Below are positions 8,018 to 17,088 of a stretch of 64,000 nt of DNA, in pieces. Each line of letters begins with the position of its first letter. Position 1 is the stretch's first letter. Location: contig JBAYYV010000006.1 in assembly GCA_041672845.1 (NCBI GenBank), positions 1 to 64,000 on the forward strand. Direction: 5' to 3'. Under the pieces are notes generated by a model, which made no database searches, was not told where the DNA came from, and saw only the letters and a list, made by a program, of their open reading frames with translations. The DNA is from JBAYDV01 sp041672845 (GTDB taxonomy: Bacteria; Bacteroidota; Bacteroidia; Bacteroidales; UBA932). Made by a program: the position numbers and the translations under genes.

Positions 8018-9105
8018 TGAAAAAAGTATTATTTATAGATAGAGATGGAACGTTAGTAATGGAACCATCTGTAGATTATCAATTAGATAGCTTAGAAAAA
8101 TTAGAATTTTATCCTGGGGTATTTAAATGGTTATCGAATATTACTACTGAGTTAGATTACTACTTGGTAATGATAACTAACCAAGATGGCTTAGGAACTA
8201 AATCTTTTCCTGAAAAAACTTTTTGGCTAGCTCAAAACAAAATTATTCAAGCTTTTAAAAACGAGGGTATTGAGTTTAGCGAAATATTAATAGATAAAAG
8301 CCTTCCAGAAGAAAATGCGCCTACACGCAAACCAAGAACTGGATTATTCAAACAATACATTTATGGTAATTTCGATTTGGCTAATTCCTATGTAATAGGA
8401 GATAGAGCCACTGACATAAAATTGGCTAAAAATTTAAACGCTCAGGGGATTTTTGTAGGAAACGGCAATAAAGATGCTGTCTTAAATACTACTAATTGGG
8501 CAGACATTTACAAATTCTTAAAAGCCATTCCAAGAAAAGCTTCAGTAACTAGAACTACCAAAGAAACAAACATAAATGTAAACGTTAATTTAGATGGTAG
8601 CGGTCAATCCAAAATTAATTCTGGGATTGGGTTCTTTGATCATATGATAGATCAACTAGCTAAACACGGAGACTTAGACTTAGAAGTTATAGTAAAAGGT
8701 GATTTAAAAATCGATGAGCATCATACTATTGAAGATGTTGCCATTACTCTAGGCGAAGCTTTTTCTAAAGCATTAGGAAATAAAAAAGGTATTGAACGTT
8801 ATGGATTTTTATTACCCATGGATGACTGCCTAGCTCAAGTAGCAATAGACTTTGGTGGCAGATCATGGTTAGTTTGGCAAGCAAAATTTACAAGAGAAAA
8901 GATTGGCGAAATGCCTACAGAAATGTTTATGCACTTTTTTAAATCTTTTAGTGATGCTGCTAAATGCAATCTAAACATAAAAGCAGACGGTGACAATGAG
9001 CACCACAAAATCGAAGCTATTTTTAAAGCTTTTGCTAAAGCAATAAAAATGGCAGTTAGTAAAAATAATAATTACAGCATCCCCAGCACAAAAGGATCAA
9101 TATGA
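8017..9105 (+). CDS. hisB: Bifunctional histidinol-phosphatase / imidazoleglycerol-phosphate dehydratase
   Basis: One 362-residue chain carries two enzymes. The N-terminal ~165 residues are a HAD-type histidinol-phosphatase (FIDRDGTLVMEP with the nucleophile Asp, IGDRATDIKLA). The C-terminal ~195 are the dehydratase, with the manganese-binding DEHHTIEDV and NEHHKIEAIFKAFAKA blocks. The fused form is known from enterobacteria and from Bacteroidota. It lies between hisC (TAATG overlap) and hisH (ATGA overlap). Confidence 0.96.
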   Translation: MKKVLFIDRDGTLVMEPSVDYQLDSLEKLEFYPGVFKWLSNITTELDYYLVMITNQDGLGTKSFPEKTFWLAQNKIIQAFKNEGIEFSEILIDKSLPEENAPTRKPRTGLFKQYIYGNFDLANSYVIGDRATDIKLAKNLNAQGIFVGNGNKDAVLNTTNWADIYKFLKAIPRKASVTRTTKETNINVNVNLDGSGQSKINSGIGFFDHMIDQLAKHGDLDLEVIVKGDLKIDEHHTIEDVAITLGEAFSKALGNKKGIERYGFLLPMDDCLAQVAIDFGGRSWLVWQAKFTREKIGEMPTEMFMHFFKSFSDAAKCNLNIKADGDNEHHKIEAIFKAFAKAIKMAVSKNNNYSIPSTKGSI

Positions 9106-9680
9106 TAGCAATAATAAAATACAATGCTGGCAATATTAAGTCAGTGAAAAACGCACTGAAACGATTAGGCTATGAATGTATTATTACTGACGATCCCGCT
9201 ACTATTTTAAATGCTAAAAAAGTAATTTTCCCTGGAGTAGGTGAAGCAAGTACAGCTATGAAATATTTAAAAAAAAGAGGCTTGGATAAAGTGATTAAAT
9301 CCGTTTCTCAACCTTTTTTAGGTATTTGTTTAGGTCTGCAATTGATGTGTAATAAAACAGAAGAAGGAAACACCCAATGCTTAGGGATTTTTGACTCAAA
9401 TGTGAAACTTTTTCCTCCCAAAGATAAAGTACCTCACATGGGTTGGAATAATTTCACATCAATAAAAGGTACTTTGTTTAAAAATATCAATTCAAAAGAT
9501 GACACATATTATGTACACAGTTATTATTCTGAACTGAACGAAAATACTGTGGCTGTTTGTGAATATATAATCCCATTTAGTGCTGCATTGCAGAAAGGCA
9601 ATTTTTATGCTACCCAATTTCACCCTGAAAAATCTGCGGGAATTGGAGAACAAATCTTAAAGAATTTTTTAGAATTATGA
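9102..9680 (+). CDS. hisH: Imidazole glycerol phosphate synthase, glutaminase subunit
   Basis: Class I glutamine amidotransferase that frees ammonia and channels it to HisF. The catalytic triad is visible: Cys in FLGICLGLQLM and the His and Glu in QFHPEKSA. The N-terminal YNAGNIKSVKNAL is the family start. The 192-residue length is normal. hisF, its partner, lies one gene downstream, after hisA. It overlaps hisA as ATGA. Confidence 0.96.
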   Translation: MIAIIKYNAGNIKSVKNALKRLGYECIITDDPATILNAKKVIFPGVGEASTAMKYLKKRGLDKVIKSVSQPFLGICLGLQLMCNKTEEGNTQCLGIFDSNVKLFPPKDKVPHMGWNNFTSIKGTLFKNINSKDDTYYVHSYYSELNENTVAVCEYIIPFSAALQKGNFYATQFHPEKSAGIGEQILKNFLEL

Positions 9681-10390
9681 GAATAATACCAGCAATAGAT
9701 ATTATAGAAGGTAAATGTGTTAGACTTTCTAAAGGAGATTATAACACTAAAACAGTATATAACACAAACCCTCTAGAGGTAGCCAAAGCTTTCGAAGATA
9801 ATGGTATTCAATACTTACATTTAGTAGATTTAGATGGAGCAAAATCACAACACATCGTTAATTATAAAGTATTAGAAAATATCTGCAGTAAAACTAACTT
9901 GAAAATAGATTTTGGAGGAGGATTAAAATCAAATGAAGATTTAAAAATTGCTTTTGAAAGTGGTGCAAACCAAATTACTGGAGGAAGTATTGCGATAAAT
10001 AAACCTGATATTTTTAAAAGTTGGTTACAGCAATATGGAAGTGATAAAATTATATTAGGTGCTGATTCTAATAACAGAAAAATAGCAATAGAAGGATGGA
10101 TAAAAACTTCTGAAATCGATGTTATAGACTTTATATTAGCTTACGAGAAAAAAAACGTTAGCTATGTAATTTGTACAGACATTGCTAAAGATGGTATGTT
10201 ACAAGGAACCTCTAACGAATTATATAAAGAAATTATGACCAAAACTAATGTTAAGCTTATAGCTAGTGGGGGCGTTTCTTGTTTGGCAGACTTAGTATTA
10301 TTAAAAAAAATAGGATGCGAAGGAACCATTATTGGAAAGGCATTTTACGAAGGAAAGTTGACATTAAACGAATTAAAAAAATTATGTTAA
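9677..10390 (+). CDS. hisA: ProFAR isomerase
   Basis: Amadori rearrangement of ProFAR to PRFAR; a 237-residue half-barrel-duplicated TIM barrel. The two catalytic aspartates lie in IIPAIDIIEGKCVRL and CTDIAKDGMLQG, and the phosphate sites are GGGLKS and ASGGVS. The 3' end overlaps the hisF start by 7 bp. Confidence 0.96.
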   Translation: MRIIPAIDIIEGKCVRLSKGDYNTKTVYNTNPLEVAKAFEDNGIQYLHLVDLDGAKSQHIVNYKVLENICSKTNLKIDFGGGLKSNEDLKIAFESGANQITGGSIAINKPDIFKSWLQQYGSDKIILGADSNNRKIAIEGWIKTSEIDVIDFILAYEKKNVSYVICTDIAKDGMLQGTSNELYKEIMTKTNVKLIASGGVSCLADLVLLKKIGCEGTIIGKAFYEGKLTLNELKKLC

Positions 10391-11139
10391 AAAAAAGAAT
10401 AATACCATGTCTTGATATTAAAAATGGTCGAACAGTAAAAGGTATCAACTTTGTGGATATAAAAGATGCAGGTGATCCCATTATTTTGGCTAAAAAATAT
10501 GTAGAGCAAGGTGCTGATGAATTGGTATTTTTGGATATTACTGCCACAGTAGAAAATCGAAAAACATTAATTGAATTGGTAAAACATATTTCAGAAAAAA
10601 TCAATATTCCTTTTACAGTTGGTGGTGGAATTAATTCAGTAGAAGATGTTAAAAATTTAATAAAAGCTGGAGCAGATAAGGTAAGCGTAAATTCATCAGC
10701 TGTAAAACGACCAGAGTTAATTTCAGAAATAGCTCAAGAATTCGGTAGTCAGTGTGTAGTCGTGGCCATAGATACAAAATTTGAAAATAATGATTGGAAA
10801 GTATTTGTTCATGGAGGAAGAATCTCTACTCCATTAAAAACAATAGATTGGGCCAAACAAATTGAAAATTTAGGTGCAGGAGAGATATTATTAACTTCTA
10901 TGAACAATGATGGAACTAAAAATGGTTTTGCAATAGATATTACCAAACAAGTTTCAGATATAGTTAATATTCCAGTAATAGCCTCTGGTGGCGCTGGAAA
11001 TCCTGAGCACTTTAAAAAACTTTTTGAGCAAACTGGAGCTACTGGTGGCTTAGCAGCAAGTATTTTCCACTATAGCGAAATATCCATACTAGAACTAAAA
11101 AAATATTTAATAAACCAAAAAATAAAAATTAGATTATGA
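10384..11139 (+). CDS. hisF: Imidazole glycerol phosphate synthase, cyclase subunit
   Basis: Makes imidazoleglycerol phosphate and AICAR from PRFAR with ammonia from HisH. Catalytic aspartates are seen in IIPCLDIKNGRTVKG and TSMNNDGTKNGF, and phosphate loops in VGGGINS and ASGGAG. The ATG at 10384 is chosen: it gives MLKKRIIPCLDI, the family N-terminus, and 251 residues. The frame stays open 35 codons upstream, but that part is out-of-frame hisA sequence. Confidence 0.96.
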   Translation: MLKKRIIPCLDIKNGRTVKGINFVDIKDAGDPIILAKKYVEQGADELVFLDITATVENRKTLIELVKHISEKINIPFTVGGGINSVEDVKNLIKAGADKVSVNSSAVKRPELISEIAQEFGSQCVVVAIDTKFENNDWKVFVHGGRISTPLKTIDWAKQIENLGAGEILLTSMNNDGTKNGFAIDITKQVSDIVNIPVIASGGAGNPEHFKKLFEQTGATGGLAASIFHYSEISILELKKYLINQKIKIRL

Positions 11140-11723
11140 TTATTGATTTTAAAAAAGGAAACGGATTAGTCCCCGTAATAATTCAAGATAATAATACATT
11201 ACAAGTATTAATGTTAGGTTATATGAATGAAGAAGCTTTTGAAAAAACAAAAAGCGAAAATCAAGTGACTTTCTTTAGTAGAAGCAAGAACCGTTTATGG
11301 ACTAAAGGAGAAACATCAGGCAATTTTTTAACAGTAAAAGACATACAAATTGATTGTGATAACGATACGATTTTAATAAAAGCTAATCCTGCTGGACCGA
11401 CTTGTCATACTGGTTCCACTTCTTGCTTTAAAGAAGAAACTGCCAAAGGGTTTGTTTATAGTTTACAAGCTACAATAAATCAACGAATTGATGATAATAG
11501 TAAGAACTCTTACACTAATGCATTATATAAAAAAGGAATCAATAGAGTAGCTCAAAAAGTAGGCGAAGAGGCTGTCGAATTAGTAATAGAAGCCAAAGAC
11601 AATAATAATAAATTATTTATAAACGAAGCCGCAGATTTATTGTATCATTATTTAATTCTACTGAAAACAAAAGGCTCTACATTTGAGATTATTGAAGATG
11701 TTTTAAAAAAAAGAAAAAAGTAG
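11136..11723 (+). CDS. hisI: Bifunctional PR-AMP cyclohydrolase / PR-ATP pyrophosphatase
   Basis: Carries out steps two and three of the pathway in one 195-residue chain (hisIE fusion). The HisI part has WTKGETSGN, the metal-binding DCDNDT region and GPTCHTGSTSCF with zinc cysteines. The HisE part from about residue 110 has GEEAVELVIEA and NEAADLLYHYLILL, the acidic MazG-like metal site. It is the last gene of the operon, joined to hisF by ATGA. No clear terminator follows. Confidence 0.95.
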   Translation: MIIDFKKGNGLVPVIIQDNNTLQVLMLGYMNEEAFEKTKSENQVTFFSRSKNRLWTKGETSGNFLTVKDIQIDCDNDTILIKANPAGPTCHTGSTSCFKEETAKGFVYSLQATINQRIDDNSKNSYTNALYKKGINRVAQKVGEEAVELVIEAKDNNNKLFINEAADLLYHYLILLKTKGSTFEIIEDVLKKRKK

Positions 11724-11938
11724 ATAACACCTAAGAATATAAAAATAATATCAATAGTAAAAGAAATGGCTATAAATAAAGTTAAGAAAGGATATATAAA
11801 AGGAATCGAATTAGATGATAAAATATCAAAAATTTAAACGGTACTAAAGTACAAGTATTTATATTTTGATAATATAAACTTATAAGTTATCTTAATTTTT
11901 TAGAAAAGAATAAATTAGACAAGAATAAAATTAGAATA
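11724..11938. other. Short noncoding gap after the his operon
   Basis: 215 bp without a convincing gene. A 23-codon frame starts at an ATG near 11766 (MAINKVKKGYIKG...) and may be a remnant, unrecognised. A 12-bp palindrome GTACTAAAGTAC lies at 11841-11852. TATATTTTG follows it and resembles a -7 box with one extra base, possibly serving the methyltransferase gene. Confidence 0.25.
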
Positions 11939-12880
11939 ATGAATACTAAAAGCTGGTCAGAAATTAAGGATAAAGTTTATGGGGAAAAAGGCACTAAAAG
12001 GAGAGATGAATTAGAAAAGAATTTTGAATCTCTTCAGAATTTAAATCCATCCAACAAAACAGGACATACGAACAATACAAAAATACGTAAAGTATGGAAC
12101 CAAAGAGCTGAAATACACGCTGCGAAAAAAGAGCAGCAAGCTCAGGATCCAAGTTCAAAATTATATAATGAAAGTTGGTGGAGATATATCCAACCTCTCC
12201 TACCCAAAAATAATCATGGCAGAATCCTAGAAGCAGGTTGCGGAACAGGTCGGTGGGCAGAACGACTAGTACCTATGGGGTTTGATCTTGTGCTTTCAGA
12301 TATTTCTTCCAACATGATAGCTAAGGCCAAGGAATACGCAGAGAAAAAAGGGTTTGTAAAAAATATCTGCTTTGAGGAACTTGATGTCTGTGATCTGCAT
12401 TCCCTCCAAAGTGAAAGTTTTGACATGGTAATTTCTACCGGGGAACCCATCAGCATGTGTTCTGATCCTAAGCAAGCTATAAGTGAATTCTGCCGAGTGG
12501 TTCGACCAGGAGGTTATGTTATTTGTGATTCCGGAAACAGATACCGCAAAGCATATGATAATTTTCAACTATCTCCATCAGAACAGGTGTTGAAGATCTT
12601 AGAAACTGGTGAATACGAAGGAAGGGATGGTATTACCGCCCATCTGCTTGGTCCTACCGAATTAACTGAGATTTTTACAACTCAGAAAATGGAATTACTG
12701 ACACTAGCAGGAATAATGCCTATGTTTTCCTTCCCTCCAGATAAGAACCTTAAAAAGGCCTTGGAAAATAAGGCCACCTATCAGGCTATGGTTACCATCT
12801 CTAAAAAATATGCCCAACGTCCGGAAATCGTTAGTTTAAGTAGCCGACTACTTGTCGTAGCACAAAAGCCTCGCTCCTAA
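11939..12880 (+). CDS. SAM-dependent methyltransferase, class I, with unusual N-terminus
   Basis: A 313-residue protein. The methyltransferase core spans about residues 90-220: ILEAGCGTGRWAERL (SAM motif I), VLSDISSNMIAKA (acidic loop), FDMVISTGEP and RVVRPGGYVICDSG. The substrate is unknown; the fold fits small-molecule or lipid methylation. The first ~30 residues (SWSEIKDKV then GEKGTKRRDELE) look like the N-terminal helix of XRE-type antitoxins, which is foreign to methyltransferases and suggests a fusion. GC content is visibly higher than around it: 31 of 60 bases in 12241-12300, against 18 of 60 in a sample at 30001. It precedes the glycosyltransferase by 21 bp, probably in one operon. 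Confidence 0.82.
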   Translation: MNTKSWSEIKDKVYGEKGTKRRDELEKNFESLQNLNPSNKTGHTNNTKIRKVWNQRAEIHAAKKEQQAQDPSSKLYNESWWRYIQPLLPKNNHGRILEAGCGTGRWAERLVPMGFDLVLSDISSNMIAKAKEYAEKKGFVKNICFEELDVCDLHSLQSESFDMVISTGEPISMCSDPKQAISEFCRVVRPGGYVICDSGNRYRKAYDNFQLSPSEQVLKILETGEYEGRDGITAHLLGPTELTEIFTTQKMELLTLAGIMPMFSFPPDKNLKKALENKATYQAMVTISKKYAQRPEIVSLSSRLLVVAQKPRS

Positions 12881-12901
12881 GCAAAATATAAAATAAGATA
12901 T

Positions 12902-15130
12902 ATGAAAATAGCATTTATTGGTACATATCCCCCACGAAAATGTGGGATAGGTGTTTTTACACACAATCTGGTAAAAGCAATAGTAGGTAACACTGAAAAT
13001 CAAAAAATAAGCCTAAAGGCAATGGTAGTAGCCATGAATGATACTCCCAATAGTTATACTTACCCTGAAGAGGTGAAAAAAATAATACAGGAAAATAATC
13101 TTCCTGATTATATTAATGCAGCTAAATTCATTAACTACAGCGATGCCAAAGTTTGTATTTTAGAACATGAATTCGGTATTTTCGGAGGAAATGACGGAGC
13201 ATATATTTTACCTTTATTACATCGTCTGGAAATTCCTATAATCGTAACATTTCATACGATACTAAAAGATCCGTCATCTACACAAAAATCTGTGATTCAA
13301 GAAATAGGAAAAGAAGTCGCTCGGATAGTAGTTATGAGTAAACAAGCCGTTACTTTTCTTATTGATATTTATAACATACCTAAAGAAAAGATAGTACTTA
13401 TAGAACACGGAGTTCCGGATTATAAACATATAACAAGGGAAAAAGCTAAGGAAAAACACGGACTCTCAAATTTAAAAATATTATTTACATTTGGACTACT
13501 CAGTCGTAATAAGGGAATTGAAACAGTGATTAAAGCACTACCCCGTGTTGTTGAAAAATATCCCGATTTGCTATATATTGTTTTAGGAGCTACACATCCC
13601 AATGTATTGAAATATTCAGGTGACGAATACAGATACGAATTACAACGTATGGTTAAAAGCCACGGATTAGAAAAAAACGTTTATTTCAACAACGAATTTG
13701 CTACAGAAGATGAATTGATGGAATATTTGCAAACATGCGATATTTACATATCTCCATATTTAAATGAAGCACAAATTACTAGCGGAACTTTATCATATGC
13801 CATCGGTGCAGGATGTGCTGTTTTATCTACACCTTACTGGCATGCACAGGAATTACTTGATAACAACAGAGGACGACTTTTTAATTTTAAGGACTCAGAA
13901 CAATTGGCAGATTTATTGCTCGAATTATTTGACAATCCTGAGCAATTAAATATCATTCGTAAAAATGCCTTGGACTATGGGAAAAAAATACGCTGGTCTA
14001 AAACAGGAAAACAATACCTAAACCTCGCCGAATATGTACATAAAAACTGGGGTAAAAAAGATAAGTCAAACAAACAATCTATTGACATTCAATTAATCCC
14101 ACCGTTCAGTTTAGAGCATATAATACGTCTTACCGACGATACAGGAATTGTTCAATATGCTAAATACGGAATCCCCAACTTAAAAAAAGGTTATTGTGTC
14201 GATGATAATTCCCGTGCATTACTGATGGTAGTAATGGCATACCGACAAAATAAAAATCGGGAAACATTAAAATTGATTCCTATTTACCTGAGTTTTATTG
14301 ATTATATGCAACAAGAAAATGGTGATTTTAGAAATTTTCTTAGTTTTAACCGTCAGTTTTTAGATGAATATGGTTCTGAAGATTCTTTCGGACGCACAAT
14401 ATGGGCTCTCGGGTATTTACTACGTTTCCCACCCAATGATTCATTCAAACAAATGGGGAAAGGCATATTACTTAAATCAGTACCACATTTTAGTTCATTG
14501 AAAACGATAAGAGGTGCAGCAAATACTATCATCGGTATCTATAATTATCTCAAAGATTCACCAAATGATGAAGGGATAATACATGAGATGAATAAATTAG
14601 TAAAAATAATAACACAAGCATATAAAAAGCAGGCTACAGAAGACTGGAAATGGTTTGAACCGATTATGACTTATGATAATGCCATTATTCCATTATCATT
14701 GTTCTCTGCTTATGAAGTAATAGAAGACAATGAAATTCTCCAAATAGCAAAAGAATCGACCATATTTCTTGAATCAAAAACTATTAAACACGGGTATTTC
14801 ATACCTATAGGAAATAATGGATGGTTAAAAAAAGGAGGAAAAATACCTGAATATGATCAGCAATCTATTGATGTACTAGCTATGATATTGCTATATTATC
14901 AATTATTCTATATAACAAAAGAACAGATATATATGGATAAAATGTTTAATTGTTATTTATGGTTTCATGGGAAGAACTCACTCAGATTACCTTTGTATGA
15001 CCACGAAACCAAAGGATGTTGTGATGGGTTAGACAAACAGGGAATAAATCGTAACCAAGGAGCAGAAAGCACCCTATCATACTGGATTTCTCATTTAATC
15101 GTATTATCAGCACAGGGAGAAAAAATATAA
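12902..15130 (+). CDS. GT4-family glycosyltransferase with C-terminal alpha-toroid-like domain
   Basis: A 742-residue two-part protein. Residues 1 to about 380 are a GT-B glycosyltransferase: GTYPPRKCGIGVFTHNL at the N-terminus, FTFGLLSRNKGIET opening the donor half, LGATHPN, and a late Glu/Gly region (YLNEAQITSGTLSYAIGAG). Residues about 395-742 are rich in aromatic and helical segments (DDNSRALLMVVMAY, SFGRTIWALGYLLR, QQSIDVLAMILL), as in alpha/alpha toroid domains. The family is commonly found beside GH130 phosphorylases, as here (next gene, tail to tail, 17 bp apart). It probably acts on a mannose-containing glycan; the linkage cannot be read. It is cytoplasmic, with no signal peptide. 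Confidence 0.85.
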   Translation: MKIAFIGTYPPRKCGIGVFTHNLVKAIVGNTENQKISLKAMVVAMNDTPNSYTYPEEVKKIIQENNLPDYINAAKFINYSDAKVCILEHEFGIFGGNDGAYILPLLHRLEIPIIVTFHTILKDPSSTQKSVIQEIGKEVARIVVMSKQAVTFLIDIYNIPKEKIVLIEHGVPDYKHITREKAKEKHGLSNLKILFTFGLLSRNKGIETVIKALPRVVEKYPDLLYIVLGATHPNVLKYSGDEYRYELQRMVKSHGLEKNVYFNNEFATEDELMEYLQTCDIYISPYLNEAQITSGTLSYAIGAGCAVLSTPYWHAQELLDNNRGRLFNFKDSEQLADLLLELFDNPEQLNIIRKNALDYGKKIRWSKTGKQYLNLAEYVHKNWGKKDKSNKQSIDIQLIPPFSLEHIIRLTDDTGIVQYAKYGIPNLKKGYCVDDNSRALLMVVMAYRQNKNRETLKLIPIYLSFIDYMQQENGDFRNFLSFNRQFLDEYGSEDSFGRTIWALGYLLRFPPNDSFKQMGKGILLKSVPHFSSLKTIRGAANTIIGIYNYLKDSPNDEGIIHEMNKLVKIITQAYKKQATEDWKWFEPIMTYDNAIIPLSLFSAYEVIEDNEILQIAKESTIFLESKTIKHGYFIPIGNNGWLKKGGKIPEYDQQSIDVLAMILLYYQLFYITKEQIYMDKMFNCYLWFHGKNSLRLPLYDHETKGCCDGLDKQGINRNQGAESTLSYWISHLIVLSAQGEKI

Positions 15131-15147
15131 AAATAAAATGATTAGTA

Positions 15148-16611
15148 TTAGTTTTGCATAAGCATATTAAGTAAATGATTTAAATTAACTTTAGCGAAAC
15201 CTGACGCATAATCACTCATAGCATAAGGAATTATTAATTCATGATTATGAATAATAGCACCACATGTATAAACTACATTAGGAACATATCCAGAACGTTC
15301 TTTTTCGTCAGGAAGTAACAACGGTTCTTTAAGACGTCCTATAATTTTGGTAGGATCATCTAAATCCAAAAGACAAGCACCAAGACAATATTTTCTAACC
15401 GGTCCCACACCATGAGTAATAAGTAACCAGCCTTTTTCCGTTTCAATAGGAGAACCTCCGTTACCTAATTGCATCAATTCCCATAAATATAATGGCTCTT
15501 CTATAAGAGTAGCATTATCCCATTCATAAAGATTATCTGATAGCATCAAATAATTATTTACACCATCAATACGGCTCAACATGGCATATTTACCATTGAT
15601 TTTACGAGGGAACAAAGCCAAATTCTTATCAGTAGCAAACTCACCATGTAAAGGAAACATCTTAAATGTATAAAAATCTTTGGTCTCTATTAATTTAGGA
15701 AGTACAGTATAACCATCATAAGCTGTATATGTAGCTAGAAATACAGTGTCCCCACTATCTTTTGTAAATTTGACAAAACGGGCATCTTCAATTCCATTTT
15801 TTTCAAATTTGGATATAGGGAAAATAACCCGTTCAGATAAATCAGTATCTAATGAAAACCTAATTTCTGTATATGATTCGGCTAACCATACTATTTCATT
15901 TAAAGATTTCTCTTTTTCCAAAGACCATGGGCAATCTTGTTTTTCCACATCTGACACAGCATTACAAATTTGTTCATAAGAAAATTTAGAAGGTAATTCT
16001 CCTATTATCTTACTGCAAAAACAAGTATCTAAGTTCATCTCTTTCAGCTTATTGATAAAAATTTCTTTTCGGTATAGATGATCTTTAATCATCACAGCCT
16101 CGTCTATCAAATTTCCAGGTTCAGACAAAATAATTTCATTTTCTTTAGAAAGAACTGCTCTGCGAAATATTAATGAAGAAATATGTCCTTCTCCCGTAGC
16201 TCTTAAACTAAGAATCAGCCTCATCTCACCTTCAGCCAATCCATTTTGATCAGGATCCTCTACTACAGATGGATTAAAAATAGCTGTAGATTCAATAGCA
16301 TATTCCATGGTAAAATAAGAGCCTATTAGTAATTTCCGCCACTCAGGAATATCATTCGCTGGATGTACTTTTTTAACAATATGCTTCACATTATTATAAT
16401 GTTTTTGGAATAGATTGCTTATACTCCTATGTCGGCACGAGAATTCCCGTAAAATTTGGTTAAACAAATTTCGAGCTTTTATTTCAGAAAGATTTAATAC
16501 TTTATCAATAACTTTTTCTGCTCTTTCTTCTCCTACAAAAAAGAACCTTGCTATTACCCTATTATTATTAGGATAAATAATCGAATCCTGTCGTTCTATT
16601 TTTATTTTCAT
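15148..16611 (-). CDS. GH130-type glycoside phosphorylase/hydrolase
   Basis: A 487-residue five-bladed propeller enzyme of family GH130, whose members act on beta-mannosides, usually by phosphorolysis. The signature GIEDARFVKF carries the single acid Asp of the family. Other family blocks are YTAYDGYTVLP, FPRKINGKYAMLSR, GNGGSPIETEKGWLLITHGVG and IPYAMSDYASGFA; the last replaces the YGAADT block of many members. This pattern is like the longer Bacteroides-type subgroup. No signal peptide is seen, so it is cytoplasmic. It converges with the glycosyltransferase, which suggests one mannan-like storage or surface-glycan system, by inference. Phosphorolysis versus hydrolysis cannot be settled from sequence. 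Confidence 0.88.
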   Translation of the reverse strand: MKIKIERQDSIIYPNNNRVIARFFFVGEERAEKVIDKVLNLSEIKARNLFNQILREFSCRHRSISNLFQKHYNNVKHIVKKVHPANDIPEWRKLLIGSYFTMEYAIESTAIFNPSVVEDPDQNGLAEGEMRLILSLRATGEGHISSLIFRRAVLSKENEIILSEPGNLIDEAVMIKDHLYRKEIFINKLKEMNLDTCFCSKIIGELPSKFSYEQICNAVSDVEKQDCPWSLEKEKSLNEIVWLAESYTEIRFSLDTDLSERVIFPISKFEKNGIEDARFVKFTKDSGDTVFLATYTAYDGYTVLPKLIETKDFYTFKMFPLHGEFATDKNLALFPRKINGKYAMLSRIDGVNNYLMLSDNLYEWDNATLIEEPLYLWELMQLGNGGSPIETEKGWLLITHGVGPVRKYCLGACLLDLDDPTKIIGRLKEPLLLPDEKERSGYVPNVVYTCGAIIHNHELIIPYAMSDYASGFAKVNLNHLLNMLMQN

Positions 16612-16699
16612 AAGTTTAATTTTTTCTTTAGAAAAGTCAACTAGCCATTTAAAAATATTTTCAATTTAATATAAAAAACTAGTTTATATTAACTTTTCT

Positions 16700-16925
16700 A
16701 TTAAACTTCTTAATGCATTCGTGTAGATACTTGAAGTTGAGTTTCACTCCATTCCGAATATATCACTCAAAGTCGTACCAATCACGACCCTTTACTCGGT
16801 TCTTCCAATTTCTAAAAACAAGAGCGTGCATCTTACCATCGTAGACTTTGGCAATAACATTAGCTTCTGCTCCGTATTGAAATCCAAAAGTAATTCAGAA
16901 TAATGAGCATCATAAAAAAGATGAA
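16700..16925 (-). pseudogene. Decayed AbiEii/AbiGii-type nucleotidyltransferase toxin gene
   Basis: The minus strand encodes KMHALVFRNWKNR then GRDWYDFE, a stop, and YIRNGVKLNF. This matches the conserved core of AbiEii/AbiGii toxins (GKMHA...RVKGRDWYD..WY), with the expected Trp codon changed to TGA at 16763-16765. Upstream, in a different frame, ELLLDFNTEQKLM fits the family segment before that core, so there is also a frameshift. Only about 75 codons remain, and no AbiEi antitoxin partner is seen. It is likely the trace of an old defence or mobile module at the edge of the variable region. The call rests on motif memory, not a search. Confidence 0.72.
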
Positions 16926-17088
16926 AATATTTTAAAAAAAAGAACCAACTTTAAAATAAATATATACATTTACCAGAAATATAAATGGATCTTATTATTT
17001 ATTTAATTATTATTTATTAAATAAATTTTAATACTACCTTAAATAACTAAAATATTTTAAAAATAAGTTAATTAATTTTAACAAAACA
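16926..17088. other. AT-rich leader of the ATP-grasp operon, with an inverted repeat
   Basis: No gene. A perfect 11-bp inverted repeat, ATTTATTTAAT at 16997-17007 and ATTAAATAAAT at 17016-17026, lies 63 bp before the start codon. In such AT-rich DNA it may be fortuitous, or it may be an operator. No convincing TAnnTTTG box was found. Confidence 0.3.

Noticed and set aside
10279..10383. Upstream extension of hisF
   Set aside because: This is hisA read in another frame; the conserved HisF start is MLKKRIIPCLDI at 10384.
16997..17026. Inverted repeat before the ATP-grasp operon as a firm operator
   Set aside because: Perfect 11-bp arms, but made only of A and T in very AT-rich DNA; recorded as weak and not promoted to a finding.
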